A DNA stretch of 64,000 nt from Prorocentrum cordatum (taxonomy: Eukaryota; Sar; Dinophyceae; Prorocentrales; Prorocentraceae): NCBI GenBank assembly GCA_963575745.1, contig CAUYUJ010000669.1:856501-920500 (forward strand), given 5' to 3'. The position numbers and the translations under genes were made by a program. The notes beneath the pieces are model-generated. The model made no database searches. It was given only the letters and a program-made list of their open reading frames with translations, and had not been told where the DNA came from. Positions 34,597 to 46,537 of the stretch are shown one piece after another. Every line of letters begins with the position of its first letter. The stretch's first letter is position 1.

Positions 34597-34626
<30 letters not shown>
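34597..34626. repeat. 30-nt C homopolymer, copy 2 only
   Basis: 30 consecutive C, against 10 at 13198-13207 in copy 1, about 120 nt before the gene C ATG. The complementary G run could form a quadruplex. Confidence 0.9.
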
Positions 34627-34629
<3 letters not shown>

Positions 34630-34744
34630 CGCCAACGGCAGCGGCGTCACCGCCATCATCATCACCACGCGCTGCCGTTTTGGATCGCACATGTCTCGGC
34701 AAGGCTTTGGCACTTTGTGTCTTTTTTTTTGCGGCAAGACCGCG

Positions 34745-37700
34745 ATGGAGGACGGCTGGGGCGATGTGCTCGCCGAGGTCGCGGGTGAGCCTCACCCGCC
34801 GCCCCGCGGCCCCGCGGGCGCCGCGGCCAGAGGGCCGCGCCCCCCGCCCCGCAGGCCCAGTCGGGCAGCCGCGAGGTCGGTCGCGGCGGCGGGCCGCACC
34901 AACGCCCTGGCGCTGCCCCTGTCGGAGTCAGTGAGGCTGCCCACCGTGCCGAGACACATCGTCCAATGCACGGGCAGAGGCTCGACAGATCAGTGGCCGC
35001 TGCTCCCGTATGTTCGCATGGCAGCGCTCACGATCGAGCGCCAGAGAGTACCAGACCAAGACGTGCCAGCCAAGCTCAACCGCATGTTGATGGATTCGTC
35101 GTCCGAGCTGGCTGGCCGAACCACGTCAAAGGCATCGATCCAGGATTCGATCGGCGTGACCTCTGGGAGCTACACAGAGTACGTGATCGTCTTGGCCAAC
35201 ACCATCGTACATTTCGAGCGGGACCAGAAGCTTGCGCTGGAGTGCTATTTGGCAAATACGGTCCCCAAGGAGAACTTGCTCCACTACGTCGAGGCGGTCA
35301 AGTACGACGAGACCCCGATGAAGCTGTCAGTGAACGATTCGTTCCAAGCACGTGGTCGTGGTGCAGTGGGCTCTTCCGATCAGCAGCAGCAGCAGGTGGC
35401 CGTGTACCACATGGATCGATCTCGACAGTGGGGGAAGCCGAAGTTAGAGAGAACTGTCATCAAGCTGCTGCAGAGCTCGTCGAGGTTCGGGTACCTTCTG
35501 AGGACCAACGCGGGCGAGTACGTCGGCATCGTCGGCGCGTCCATTGCTCCGCTCCAGTGGCTGGATCGGAACACTGGGGAGTGTCTTCGAGAGGCGGACC
35601 AACGTCGCACCACAGCTGTTGGACGGGCTGCTAAGGACTTTGCGTGCAAGACGCGCGTGCCAGTCCTGGACGGCGCTGGCCCGAACGCCCGCTGCGAGGC
35701 GCAGGTCGGGGTTGACCGACGAGGCGACGGCTGGGGCAAGATTGGTTTCACATGCTCCATACATTGCCTCGCGAACGTATTCACGCGCACCTTCGACCTG
35801 ACGGGCTCCGACGTGTCTGGCCAGATCAATTTTGCACTTGCCGTCAACGAAAACTCGGGCTTCTCTTCTTTCTGTCGGATATTCCGTGCTGTGGTTCAAC
35901 AGCGGATTCGCATCCGCAGGGGGAGGCCCCCACCAGAGGCCACCCCGTACAAGCGGCACTTGCTGTGCATTTCGCTTGCACGGGGGAGTCGACCCATCGA
36001 GAAGAAGACAGCTTTGCACCATTTGCCGAGCGGGGACTGGAGGGACCGAGAGCACGTCGACATATGGATTCCCGAGGGCATCGACACAGACGAGAGCGAG
36101 ATCAAGAAGTCGGTGTCGGAGGCTTTGGAGGTCGTCCTCTTGGGAGCTCGATTCACCCGGTGGCCGAGGAGCAGGTGGACGGGGTCCGACGTTGCCATGG
36201 ACGAGTTCATCCTACTTGACGGCATTCACGGATTGGGCTCTGCTGTCTGGGCTATCTGGGCGAAAGAGATGGCTCGGGGCTCCAAGAAGAGACCTCGGCT
36301 GGGCGATGGCGGGGCTCTGCCAGCTGCTGCCGCTGCGCCTGCCGCCGCCGATGGCGGCGAGGGCGGCGCCGCAGAGGCTGCGGCTGCCAGCGGCGGCGAT
36401 GGGCAGGGCCATGGAGATTTCAATGCAAAGCGGCTGGAGAATGAGTACCATCGTAGCACCGCTGGAGATTGGATGGACACGTCGCCGCTTGACAGAGTGG
36501 TGATCATTCGGCAGGTGCTGGAGCCTTTACGTCGGACGATGGATTGGCACCTCGAGGTCGGCGGCAAGCACTGGGAGATCAAGCAGAGGGGCATGGTTGT
36601 CCAGGCTGAGTCCACGGGCGCAGCCAGTTCGACGAGCAGGACGTGGCCGATCGTGGAGGCTGCGCTTGGCACCCCTGCGCGCGTCTTCAAGGCTGCGTGG
36701 GACCCTCTGTTTCGCGAGCACGTGCTGTGGAAGGACCTCGTGCAGCCGTCGGCGATGACTCGGAAGGCGCGCGCCCTCGCGTTCAAGCTTCTTTCGAGGT
36801 CTGAGTGCCAGGTTCGGGAGGCGTTCACCCATCGACATAGCTTGCTTCCGACTCGCATCTTCGCCATGATCGTGGACCCAGCCGTTGTGCAGGAAGTAAG
36901 TGACCTCCAGGATTGCCGCATGGACAGCTGGACGAAGGACTTCGTGCTGCGACACAAGGACGCGGACGGAGGCTTGTCGAACCCAGCTGCGATCGCAGAG
37001 TCGAACCTGCTTGCCGCCATGATCGACTTGGACATCAAGGCTATCGAGTCCCGCCACGCCTCGATCCGCAGGCGGCTGATGGTCAGGGGAGTGCAGACCC
37101 ACTCGGCAACGTTCGCGGAGTCGTCGGCCGAATGGGTGGTTGCCCAAGCTCGTTTATCAGGCAGGGCATTTCGAGCAGTCGGTGAGGGGGGCGCGCCAGC
37201 AGGTGGTGGCGATGACGCAGGGGGCCCTGGCGGGCCGCCAGGCGAGGAGGCTACCACCACTGTCAGGGGCACGGTGTCTTCTTGGCATGCTTTCCTGAGG
37301 GAGCAATCCCTTGGTCAGACTGGCCGCCAGTGCATCGCCGCCTTGAGCGCTGCGTACCGCGCTTTACCCAGAGCAGAGGTGGCGAGGCTGGCTGCCGTCG
37401 CAGCCGCGGCCAATGGGAACCCCCGTGCTGCGGATGCACCTGGCAGCGCCTTCGGCCTTCGGTCCCGCGACCTTGCTCGCGCCCAGGCCAAGAGGCGGCG
37501 GGAGGCGTCTGAGCAGCAGCTCGTCGCGGAGGCTGTCGTGCCGACCAGCCGCGGGGGGATGACTGACTTGGCAATGCGGCGAGCATCGGCAGACCCCAAC
37601 GCCACCGTGAACATGGACTCGATGATGCGGGCTGCCCAGTCGCACATGGTGAGCTTGCGCCGCGTGACCAAGACCGAGGAGCGAAAGATGGCCGACGCGA

Positions 37701-40161
37701 TGGAGGCTTGGGAGTCGACTACGGGCGCTGCCCAGTGGGCATCCATGTGCAACAGTTTCAAGGGCGTGGCTGCTTTCCAGGTTATGCTTTCTCCTATGCC
37801 CTCGCACATCGGCCAGATGCTGGAGTTCAAGCACCCTACTACGTCGACAGCTTCGATCGCTCGCTCGCTGTGGATGTCAGGGCACGGCAGCAACATGAAA
37901 GCTTGTCTCGCATCAGACTGGATGGAGAGGCACAGGGCAATCATACACGACGACTGTGCCCCCGTAGACGTGCCCGTCCAGAAGAAGAAGTGCACCTGTG
38001 CTCAGATCGGCATGTGCATATGTTGCCCTGAGGCCGACGTCATCTAGAAGTTCCGCAGGCGCTTCTACTCCGAGCTGAAGGGCCTCTGCACCAAGGGGTC
38101 GCCCGAGCGGAAGTTCTTGGGCGATTCCAGCTTGGTCGTGCGACTGCGCGGCATCAAGGCGGCTGTCGTCGATGGCTGGGGCGTTGTGGCAGCTGGCCTC
38201 TCTGGCGACGACCCCGACGGCGTGGACGCCTACGTGTGGTGGCACATCGGCTCCCACGAGTTCAGCCCCTACTGCTCCAACTTCAGGCCGCTCGCCTTCG
38301 TCGAGCAGGAGGCCGTCGGCGGCCAGGTGGAGGCATTGTTGGAGGAGTCGTTAGCGGAACGGAAACACATTCATCCCACCACGAACGCGTGCGTGCACGC
38401 ACGCTCGCGCATGCGTTTACGCGCGTGCGCCGCACGCGCGTAAACGCATGCGCGCTGGCACGCACGCGCGCGCGCGCGCGCGTGCGCATATTCGTAGGCG
38501 CGCGCAAATACGGGCAGACACGCACGCACGCACACGCATGCAGGCACGCAGGCACGGGCACAGGGGACGAGGGAGAAGAGGAGGGTGTGACGAGACAGAC
38601 CAGGACGACACTGGCGAGGGGAACGCAATGGGGGCTCGTCGGAAAAGGGTCATAGGGATCGATGGGGGGAGGATGATGGGGGATGGGGCGAGAGTGATTC
38701 CGTCATTGCTATAGTTACTCCCCCACGAAGGGTGCCACAGAGTCTTTGGTTGATTGGGAGGCGTTCAGTAGCTTGGACCTCACGGCCGATTGGTCGATCA
38801 GCTTTTGGGTCATCGACGAGAGTGATCGCGCCGTCGCCCGTTTTCGCCCTGCCGACGTCGTCGTGGTCTCCATGGGCCCCGATTCCGAGCTGTGGCAGTC
38901 AGGGAAGGCTACGAGGCGGGCCACAGCTGCGCGGCCCGCCGCCACGGACGACGGCGACGACGGCGACCACGGGAGCATCGCGTCGGACCAGGAGGAGGAC
39001 CTGGATGACCCCCTCCCCCTGGACGACGGGCCCGTGGGCGGCGACGACCACGGCGGCGCGGACGACGTCCGCGCTAGTGGCGAGGACAGCATACTTGAAT
39101 GCAAGTTCCCGCAAGCATCGCCTAATCATAAGGTGGGGAGGCCTCTACATTTAACACATTAGCTAGTTAGGTTAACGGTGTGGAAAGTGTAAAACAGCAG
39201 CGCTTCAAACAAAAGCGCACCAATCAAGCAACACGTAAAACAAAACAACGGCTCTAACACATCACAAACAAGCCCCGATAGGTTCCGACACGCCACCGAA
39301 ACGGCCCTACACGTCCCCAAGAGCGGGAGGTGACGAGGAGGTTTGACGACAGGGGGTTAGGGAGGGGGCGGTGGAAGGCAGGCAGGATGTGAAGCAATCC
39401 CTGGTAAGATGAACAGATGCACATTACGGAGGAGGAAGATGATGTGAAGAGGCGGAAGCAACACGAGGAACATATGTATGCCTCTTGGGGGTCATCTTGG
39501 AGCCGTGTCGGGCCGTCTCGGCAGGCCTCCTCTGTGGGTCTGGGGTGGAGTGGGAGGGCTGGGGTTGCATCGCCCTCCTGCCCCTCGATCCGCACAGGAC
39601 GAGGTCGGCATGGACATCGACGAGTTGTTCAGCGAGGGCGAGGGCGACGACGGCGGCGGCGAGGTTCCGCTGCCGCCCGAGGCCCCTATGCCACCGCCTG
39701 TTTTTCCGTTGCCTCCGCCCCCGCCTCCTGTCTCTCGGGCCTCCCGCTCAGAGGTGGGGTCGCGGGCGAGCCGCGAGCCTGTGCAGCATGCTGTCAATGT
39801 CCAAGGAAAAGGTACGATTGTGTATTACAGGAAAGGCAGGTGTTTCGAGGCCAGGTGCCATCGTGGCCATGGCCGCTGCACAATGAGCGCAGCAGCGTAC
39901 GGCAGCGATCTTGAGAATTTGGCGGCGCAGGGCCGCCCACTTGGCTTGTTAGTATCGTGGGTTCTGGACCTTGGGGAGGTCTGTGACGACAAGCCGTCGC
40001 ACAAAAACAAATTCGCACTCCTGACGCTGCGTCCGTACATGAGGCGGCGTGCTCGGGAGCTCCTTCGTGGCCTGCCAGGTGGTTTGGATCTCATGTCGAA
40101 GGAGCGCCCGCAGCGCCCTGGAGAGCCCGAGGAGCCAGAGGGATTGGCGTCCTCCCGATGA
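34745..40161 (+). pseudogene. Gene C, copy 2, same in-frame TAG
   Basis: Exons 34745-38332, 38743-39132 and 39598-40161. TAG at 38045-38047 matches copy 1. The first donor is GC (38333-38334) where copy 1 has GT; both are used in dinoflagellates. Seen differences from copy 1 are nearly all transitions, and about ten change the protein (for example EGSG to ENSG, GIDI to GIDT, KKKY to KKKC), with very few silent ones. That pattern suggests little purifying selection since duplication. Domains are as in copy 1. Upstream the leader region differs: a 30-nt C run and a replaced 40-nt patch. Confidence 0.65.
38406..38454. repeat. 24-bp-arm inverted repeat in gene C intron 1, copy 2
   Basis: Identical to 16987-17035. 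The following tract is a longer pure CG run (38466-38483). Confidence 0.9.
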
Positions 40162-41017
40162 GCGATGAAAAAACGATTAAGGGGTGTGGGGGGGAGATGG
40201 AGGAGCAGGATGCCAGGGAACGGTGATGAGGGGGAAGAGCAGGGACAACCGAAATGAGGAGGGGGTGAGGCCCCCGCTTCCCTTATAGGTTGCCGTGCAA
40301 GAGGGGCGGCTGGGGCGACGATGGGCGAGGGGGGCAGGGGTCGACGTTGAGGCGGGGGCTCTCGTCTTAGCGCCGCGCACGCTCATCTTAAACATCCGCA
40401 GCAGACGCGGATGGAAGGCGGGCGGTTTTCAAATTGCGGCTCTCGCCTGAGCTCGTCTACAACTTGCATCAGCTACACTGATGGAGGGCGAGTGGTGTTC
40501 AAATTACGCTCTCGCCTTAATCTTGGCGCCGCGCAAACTCATTGTCAAAGCTTGCAGCACTTGCACTTCCCCCATCGCTGAACGGATCTGTCCGAGGTTT
40601 GGCGTGGCGACGTGCCCCGTGCCTGACAGCCTGGGCTTGGCAAGTGGATGGGCAACGGTTCGAGGTGATTTGTCACCCCCATCTCCCCGTCTGGCGCCCT
40701 CTCTTGGCTTTCGCCGCCGCCCCTCTCCTCAGCTTCGTCATGTCTGGCCCGCGAGCTCATGCATCTCAGACTCCGTCCTGCGGTAAGTGCAGTCATCATT
40801 GCCGTGCTGGCGCATCTTGGAGCGCCCTTTGGGGCGATGAGGGCCCCCCTGTGCACTGTGGCGGCGGCTGCGGCGACGGCGGCGACGACAGCGAGTGTGA
40901 TAAGGGTGACAGCGGCGACGACGGCGACGACGACGGCCCTTCGGCCAGTCGGTGTGGCTGGGGCGCCATGGGGTGCTCCTGGAGGTCTCCCCATGGGGGG
41001 GGGGCCTTCTGTGCCCT

Positions 41018-41680
41018 CAGACTTTTTCGAGACTCCCCTGGGAGACTCTTTTGGCACCGAGACTCTTCTTGAGACTCCTCCTGGGACTCCGCTGGACTGC
41101 GAGACTCTTTGTTGGTGCCCTCTCGGGGGCAGCTGTTCGAAGGATTCGGATGGAGACTGTTTCGAGACTTTTTCGAGACTCTGTCTGAGATTATTTCCTG
41201 TGTTTTTTTTTTTGCGCGTCCTGGGGGCCTGGCACGGGGGGGAGGGCGGCGGTCGCAAGGGGACTGTTTTGATATTTTTTGGAGACTGTTTTGGGACTTT
41301 TTGGTGCCGTTTTTGGCCAGGAGCTGTTTTGAGACTGTTTTGAGACTGTTTTGGGACTATTTTGGGACTGTTTGGGGGTTTGGGGAGCCGTTCAAAAAGT
41401 ACAGAAAAAGTATCGAAAAAGTTTCGAAAAAGTCTCGAAACAGTCTCCCGCGCCGACCCCCCCCCAAAAAAAATATACAAAAAGTATCAAAACAGTCTCG
41501 AAATAGTGTTTTGGGAGAGTCTCAGAAGCGATTTGGGCACCCGCCGCCCTATTCCCAAGAGTCTCAAAACAGTCTCACAACAGTTTCAAACAAGTAGCTA
41601 AACAGCGCACTGCGAAACACAAATGAAAACACAGCTCCCCGAAAAGTCTCGAAACAGTCTCAGGGGGGGGGACTCTTCGG
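41018..41680. repeat. Inverted arrays of an 11-bp motif (GAGACTGTTTT), copy 2
   Basis: The same arrangement as 19600-20265, with fewer units in the left array (about 41325-41375) and length changes in A and C runs. Confidence 0.85.
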
Positions 41681-42608
41681 ACCTTCAGCTGCCCAAACAG
41701 TGCCAGGGGGGGACTCTGAGGACCCCCACGTGCCCAAAGAGTGTCCAAAGAGTGTCCCGAGAGGGCGCCGAGAGGGGCCGCGAAGAGGGCCAGTTCCCGC
41801 GACGTTGGACCCTCGTGGGGAGCCCTTGGGGCCCTCTCGGGCCCCATTGGAGCCGCATCGTGCCCATGTTGGGTCCCTCTTAGGCCCCTGGGAGGGCTCT
41901 GAGAGGGTTCAGAAAGGGCACCCATATGCCCCAGAGGGTGCTCCAGACGCGGAGGGCCAAGCAATAACATATGTGTTTGGGTTTCTGGCATCAACGCCAT
42001 CCTGGGCCCCTCGCGGGGCCCTCTCGGAGCCCCAAGAAGCGTGCCGAGAGGACCCAGGATTGGGCAATGCCGAAACACACACATGTTTCGGATGGGTTCA
42101 AATTACGCCCTAGGGGGGTCGCAAAGAAGGCGCCGAAAAGGCCCTGGACCGACCGTCTGGGCACCGCTACGTCCGTTTCATGTTTACATTATAATCATTC
42201 GAGCAAGGGGCCCTGCAGACAAGCATCTGGCTGCTCGAAATCGGGGCCCTTCTCGGGGCAAGCTCGTAGTCGGCCTGGGCTTTAAGTTTGAAAATGGGGC
42301 CCGCGCTATAAATCTATCCTGGGCGCAACCAACGGCCCCACATAGGTTTCGTCGTTGACCTTTTGGGGCCCATGGCTTCGGCCGTTGCGAGTTGAACGGG
42401 ACCTGGGCCTTAGGGGGCCCTGGGCCGCCATGGGGCCCAGCTGTTGAAGGCCCTGGGCCGCCCTGGGGCCCGAGGGGCCCCCGTTCGACCGTCGGCGTCG
42501 CGTCGCCCTCTTGGCTCAAATTTCGCAGAGCCTTTGAGCACGCGTGCTCCGACCGCCAGTGCCCGACCAGCACCGCGGCCGCCCGACGCCCAGCCGCTCG
42601 CATCGGAG

Positions 42609-45600
42609 ATGGCCAAGCGCAGCTCCAACGGTGAGATGCCCGCTGCTGGTCGCCAACGCCGCCTCGGTGCGAAGTCCACGACGTGTGGTCTCTGCGGCGA
42701 GGCGCCGAGGGTCCAGCTGAAAACCGAACCAATAACAACAACAACACAACAGCAGCAACACCACTAGCAATAGCAATAGCAGCAGCAACAACAACAACAG
42801 TCGAAACAATAGCAACAACAACATCAACAACAATCACACCAACACAGCAACAACCCCCCGCCCCTGCTTTCTGCTCCCTGCTCCTTCCCCTCCTCCCTCC
42901 GTCCTTCATTCCCCCCATGCTCTATCCTCTGATGCTCCCGACCCTCCTCCCCTCTCCCTGCCCCCTCGCCCCCTTGCGCCCACCCCCGCCCCCCCCGTCG
43001 CTCGCAGAGTGGCGGAGGAGGGGGGGCGGGGCGCGTGCGGGGCGCGGAGGGGGGGGGGGGTCGAGGATCCGAGAAGCAAGTTTTTGTTTAACAGCAATTG
43101 TTTGCCGCCGCGAGGCGTGCGACGACCTGGTCAAGCGCGCCCACGAGGACGAGGCCGTCTTCGTGTGCCGCAGTTGCGACGACGTCTACGTCCACAGCCT
43201 GAGCTTCATGACGATCACCGACGTCGTCGCGAGCATGAGCGACGAAGTATTCAAGAAGGATTTCATCGAGGGGAAGATGCAGAGAAATAAGCAGGGTAAG
43301 AGGCCGTTCTTCCCCGAGGAGGTGGGCAAGCGCGAGGTCTTCTCCATGAAAGTGAAGCGGAAGGCCCTCATCATGTCGAGGTCAGAGCTGCACAAATATT
43401 GCGGCTTCAAGCCCACCAAGAAGAACACGAAATCGATCCCCTCGATGATGTTGCACTCGGAGGACAGCCTAGACGTCGAGGAGGTATGGCTCTTCATGTG
43501 GACGATCGAGTGGTCCTTCCTGCGCACGCTGAGCATCAGCATGGGCGTCGTTAGCGAGAAGAGCTGCGTGTACATGAAGCAGGAGAACCACATCTTCGCC
43601 TCCCAGGGCACGCGGACGTTCGACTGGAGCATGGGCGAGCAGACTCACTCGAGTGGCCCGTCAACCTTGCTCGCGAACCTCAAGACCCACGAGGACGCCG
43701 GCCTGGCCCTCACGGAGGAGATGGCCAACTCGATGGGGATGCGGCGTCTCCGCGGCGGGGGGTTGCCGTCAGGCGGGGTGCCCGCCATGTCGCCGCCGAT
43801 GACCATGTCAGGAGCGTGCTCGGTCCTCTCTGGCGGCATCGAGTCCACGCCAACGGGGGGGGCGGGAGATGGCGAGACTGACTCTCCGCACACGCCCATG
43901 CTCTACAGCAAGGGCACCTTGTCGGCGACGACGATCAACGTCATGGCGGAGCGATGGCGGAGCGAGGCTGCGCACTGTGAGCGGGGTGCCATCCGCCCTG
44001 TCGGCCATCGGCCGACTCCAGGCAGCGGCGGTGAACACCTGCAGCATCGATGCTGACGATTCGGCGAGCCAGGCCCCCACTGCAGGGGGCCCCGCTGTGG
44101 GCAAGGGGGACCAGTGGATTGCGAAGCTCCCGTTGTCGAAGGTGCTCACTGCTGGGAAGTTGGGCGTCCAAGCGCACCACGCCGCTGGAGAGTTGAAAAG
44201 GCTGAAGGACAAGGATAAGGACCAGTGGAACAGACTCACCCTGCACATGACGAAGTACGAGCTCGCGAACAAGCTTCACGAGACCAACATCTTCAGCGCC
44301 TCGGCTGGCGATGTCAAGGACGCCCTCGAGCGCCTGCGCCAGTCCATCGATATCCCGCCCGTCGTCAAGAAGAACATGTGCAAGAAGATGTTCCAGGAAC
44401 GCATGACAGTCGAGCTCCAGTCCATGACCGACGTCACCTTCTTCTTCGAGATGGTGTGGCCATGGCCCACATCCCCTCAGGAAGCGGGCCCCACCTTCAC
44501 TGCGGATTCGCCGAAGCTCCACTTCATTGACCTCGAGATGGCCGAGAAGATCCGCATGTTCAACCAGAGTTTCATCAGCGGCGTGTACACTGCCTTGATC
44601 GAGGGAGGCCACAAGAAGAAGGATATGCTCGTGACGATTTCTTCTCGGATGGCTTCGCTGATGGACGATCTGCTGGCCGACACAGAGGAGTTCTGCGAGG
44701 ACGCGTCGCACTTCTTGGGCGCGCTGGGCTCCATGGTGGGCGGCGTCGCCAAGATCTGCGACCCGACCAGCCCGTGGAAGGCGGACGACATCGACGCCTT
44801 CTACAGCGACATCCTCTCCCTCGACCCCAACCGCGGGGACATCTTCAGCGGGCTGGAGGGGGTGGCGATCGCCATCGGCGCGTGCGCCGAGTACAACAAG
44901 ACGTGGACGACCCTGATGAAGGACAAAGTCATGGTCATGGAGCTCGCCCCCCAGGTTTCAGCATCCATGTCCGCCCTCTTGTCGGTGGCGCGCAGCCCCC
45001 TGGACTTCGACGGGGCGGTTGCTGCGGCCACCGCGGCGTTGAGCACCATCCCGAAAGTCGCGTGCTCCCTGGACGACGAGCTCGCGACCCCCGTCGTCAA
45101 GGAGGTGAAGGCCGTGCTGAAAGATTTGTCGGCCAGCGTCGCCTCAGCCACGTCGACGGGGTCATTGGCGCAGACGCAGCAGAGCACGTTCATCCAGCTG
45201 TTGGGCAAGGCGGTCGACGCCATGCCGTCGGACGTCGAGCTTCTGAAGATGAAGACGGATATGGACGAAGCCGACGCCTCCATGGCCCGCGATGCCATCA
45301 GGGCCCAGTTGACCACGCTGGTCAACGACATATTCGCTGACACGGTGACCGCGGTCAACCTTCGCGACGACTTGCGCCTTATCATGGACAAGATGACAAA
45401 GGACGACTTGGATTCGACGATGACTGCGAAGCTCGGCGAGTGCGCCTGCGTCCTCATCAAGAAGATCTTGACGGTGCCCGAGGGGAGCAAGGAGATGGCG
45501 GACGCCGCGATGCAGGCAGCGCACCACTTGCACGACTTCCTGCCGAGCACGGCCACGAAGGGACAGCAGCGGAGCTTGGAGGCATCGAGCGCATGTCGGT

Positions 45601-46537
45601 CGCTGAGGCCGACCACGGAGTCGATCGTCCAGAAGTTCTTCGACGATGAGAAGAAGCTCATCACGGAGCAGGTGGATCTCGGGGACCCGCAGCTTGCCCT
45701 CCTGCGCGTCCTCCTGGAGAAGCTGGACGCCTACATCAAGGACGAGGCCGACTCGGACATCAGCTTGCACGAGCACATGAGGGCGCAGATCCACCAGTAC
45801 GTGGAGGACGCGAGGCGCGTGGTGAAGACGGTGGGCCAGCACGCCGTCGACGTGGCATCGGCCGAGACCCAGACGACAGCGGCGAAGATCGAGCCCTACA
45901 TGCACGGCCTCCCCGACGGCGCGGACTGGTTGAGCGCTGGTCCAGCCAACCTCCACGTGTGGAAAAACTTGGCGGTCCACGCCGACAGCGCGATCTTGTC
46001 CACGGAGATGAGCAAGACCATCGCCCCCTTGAAGAAGAATGTGGACGCTGCCGAGAAGGCGGCTGTGTGCCCCCCCAGTTATGTTGGTGCAAACGTGCTC
46101 GGGCTCACGCCCGACGTATCTTTGTGTTTGTTTATTAAGTTGTTCAGTGGGTCGCAGATGGGTTTCGAGGAGGAAGGTGAAAGAAGGAAAGCCGCGCACC
46201 AGTTAGCTTAAGATACCGCTGCATGGCCTTCCCTCCTTCACCTCCCTCTTGGAAGGCGCTGGCCCGCTGGAAGTCCGAGGGTGAGAAATACGGATTGCGC
46301 ATCGAGGGGGATCAGAACTACCAGAAGGTGTCAGAGATCATCACCAACGCGTGGGTGACTCTTGTGACAGGCAGTTTGTTCATGGCTTTTAAGAAAGCGA
46401 CTGACAAGCAGTTGCTGAGGGCTACGATCGTAAAGACGACGAGTGCCCTCAAGGAGCGTGGCATTTCGCAGGACCGTTTGCATCCAACCCTGTTGGCGCG
46501 GGCGCAGCTGGCCATGCAAGTCAAAATTAATGTGTAG
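42609..46537 (+). pseudogene. Gene A, copy 3: frameshifted
   Basis: It has the same proposed exon plan as copy 2 (42609 ATG; exon 2 from 43095 to 46064; exon 3 46256-46537). At 43943-43975 the word ATGGCGGAGCG is duplicated in tandem and the following bases are altered, a net gain of 4 nt. The N-terminal frame then runs out at 44056, while the downstream frame continues open to 46211. The break lies near residue 313. Other differences from copy 2 are a few missense changes. A product restarted downstream cannot be excluded, but no good start is evident. Confidence 0.75.

Larger units (their letters stand above)
21743..43149. repeat. Tandem unit, copy 2 (21.4 kb)
   Basis: This is the second direct copy, collinear with 1-21742. 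The offset is +21742 up to the AT-rich insertion of copy 1, about +21400 to +21410 after it, and +21419 across gene C. It is the only copy with an undamaged gene A frame. It also differs by a 30-nt C run at 34597-34626 (10 nt in copy 1) and fewer GAGACTGTTTT repeats near 41325-41375. Confidence 0.95.
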
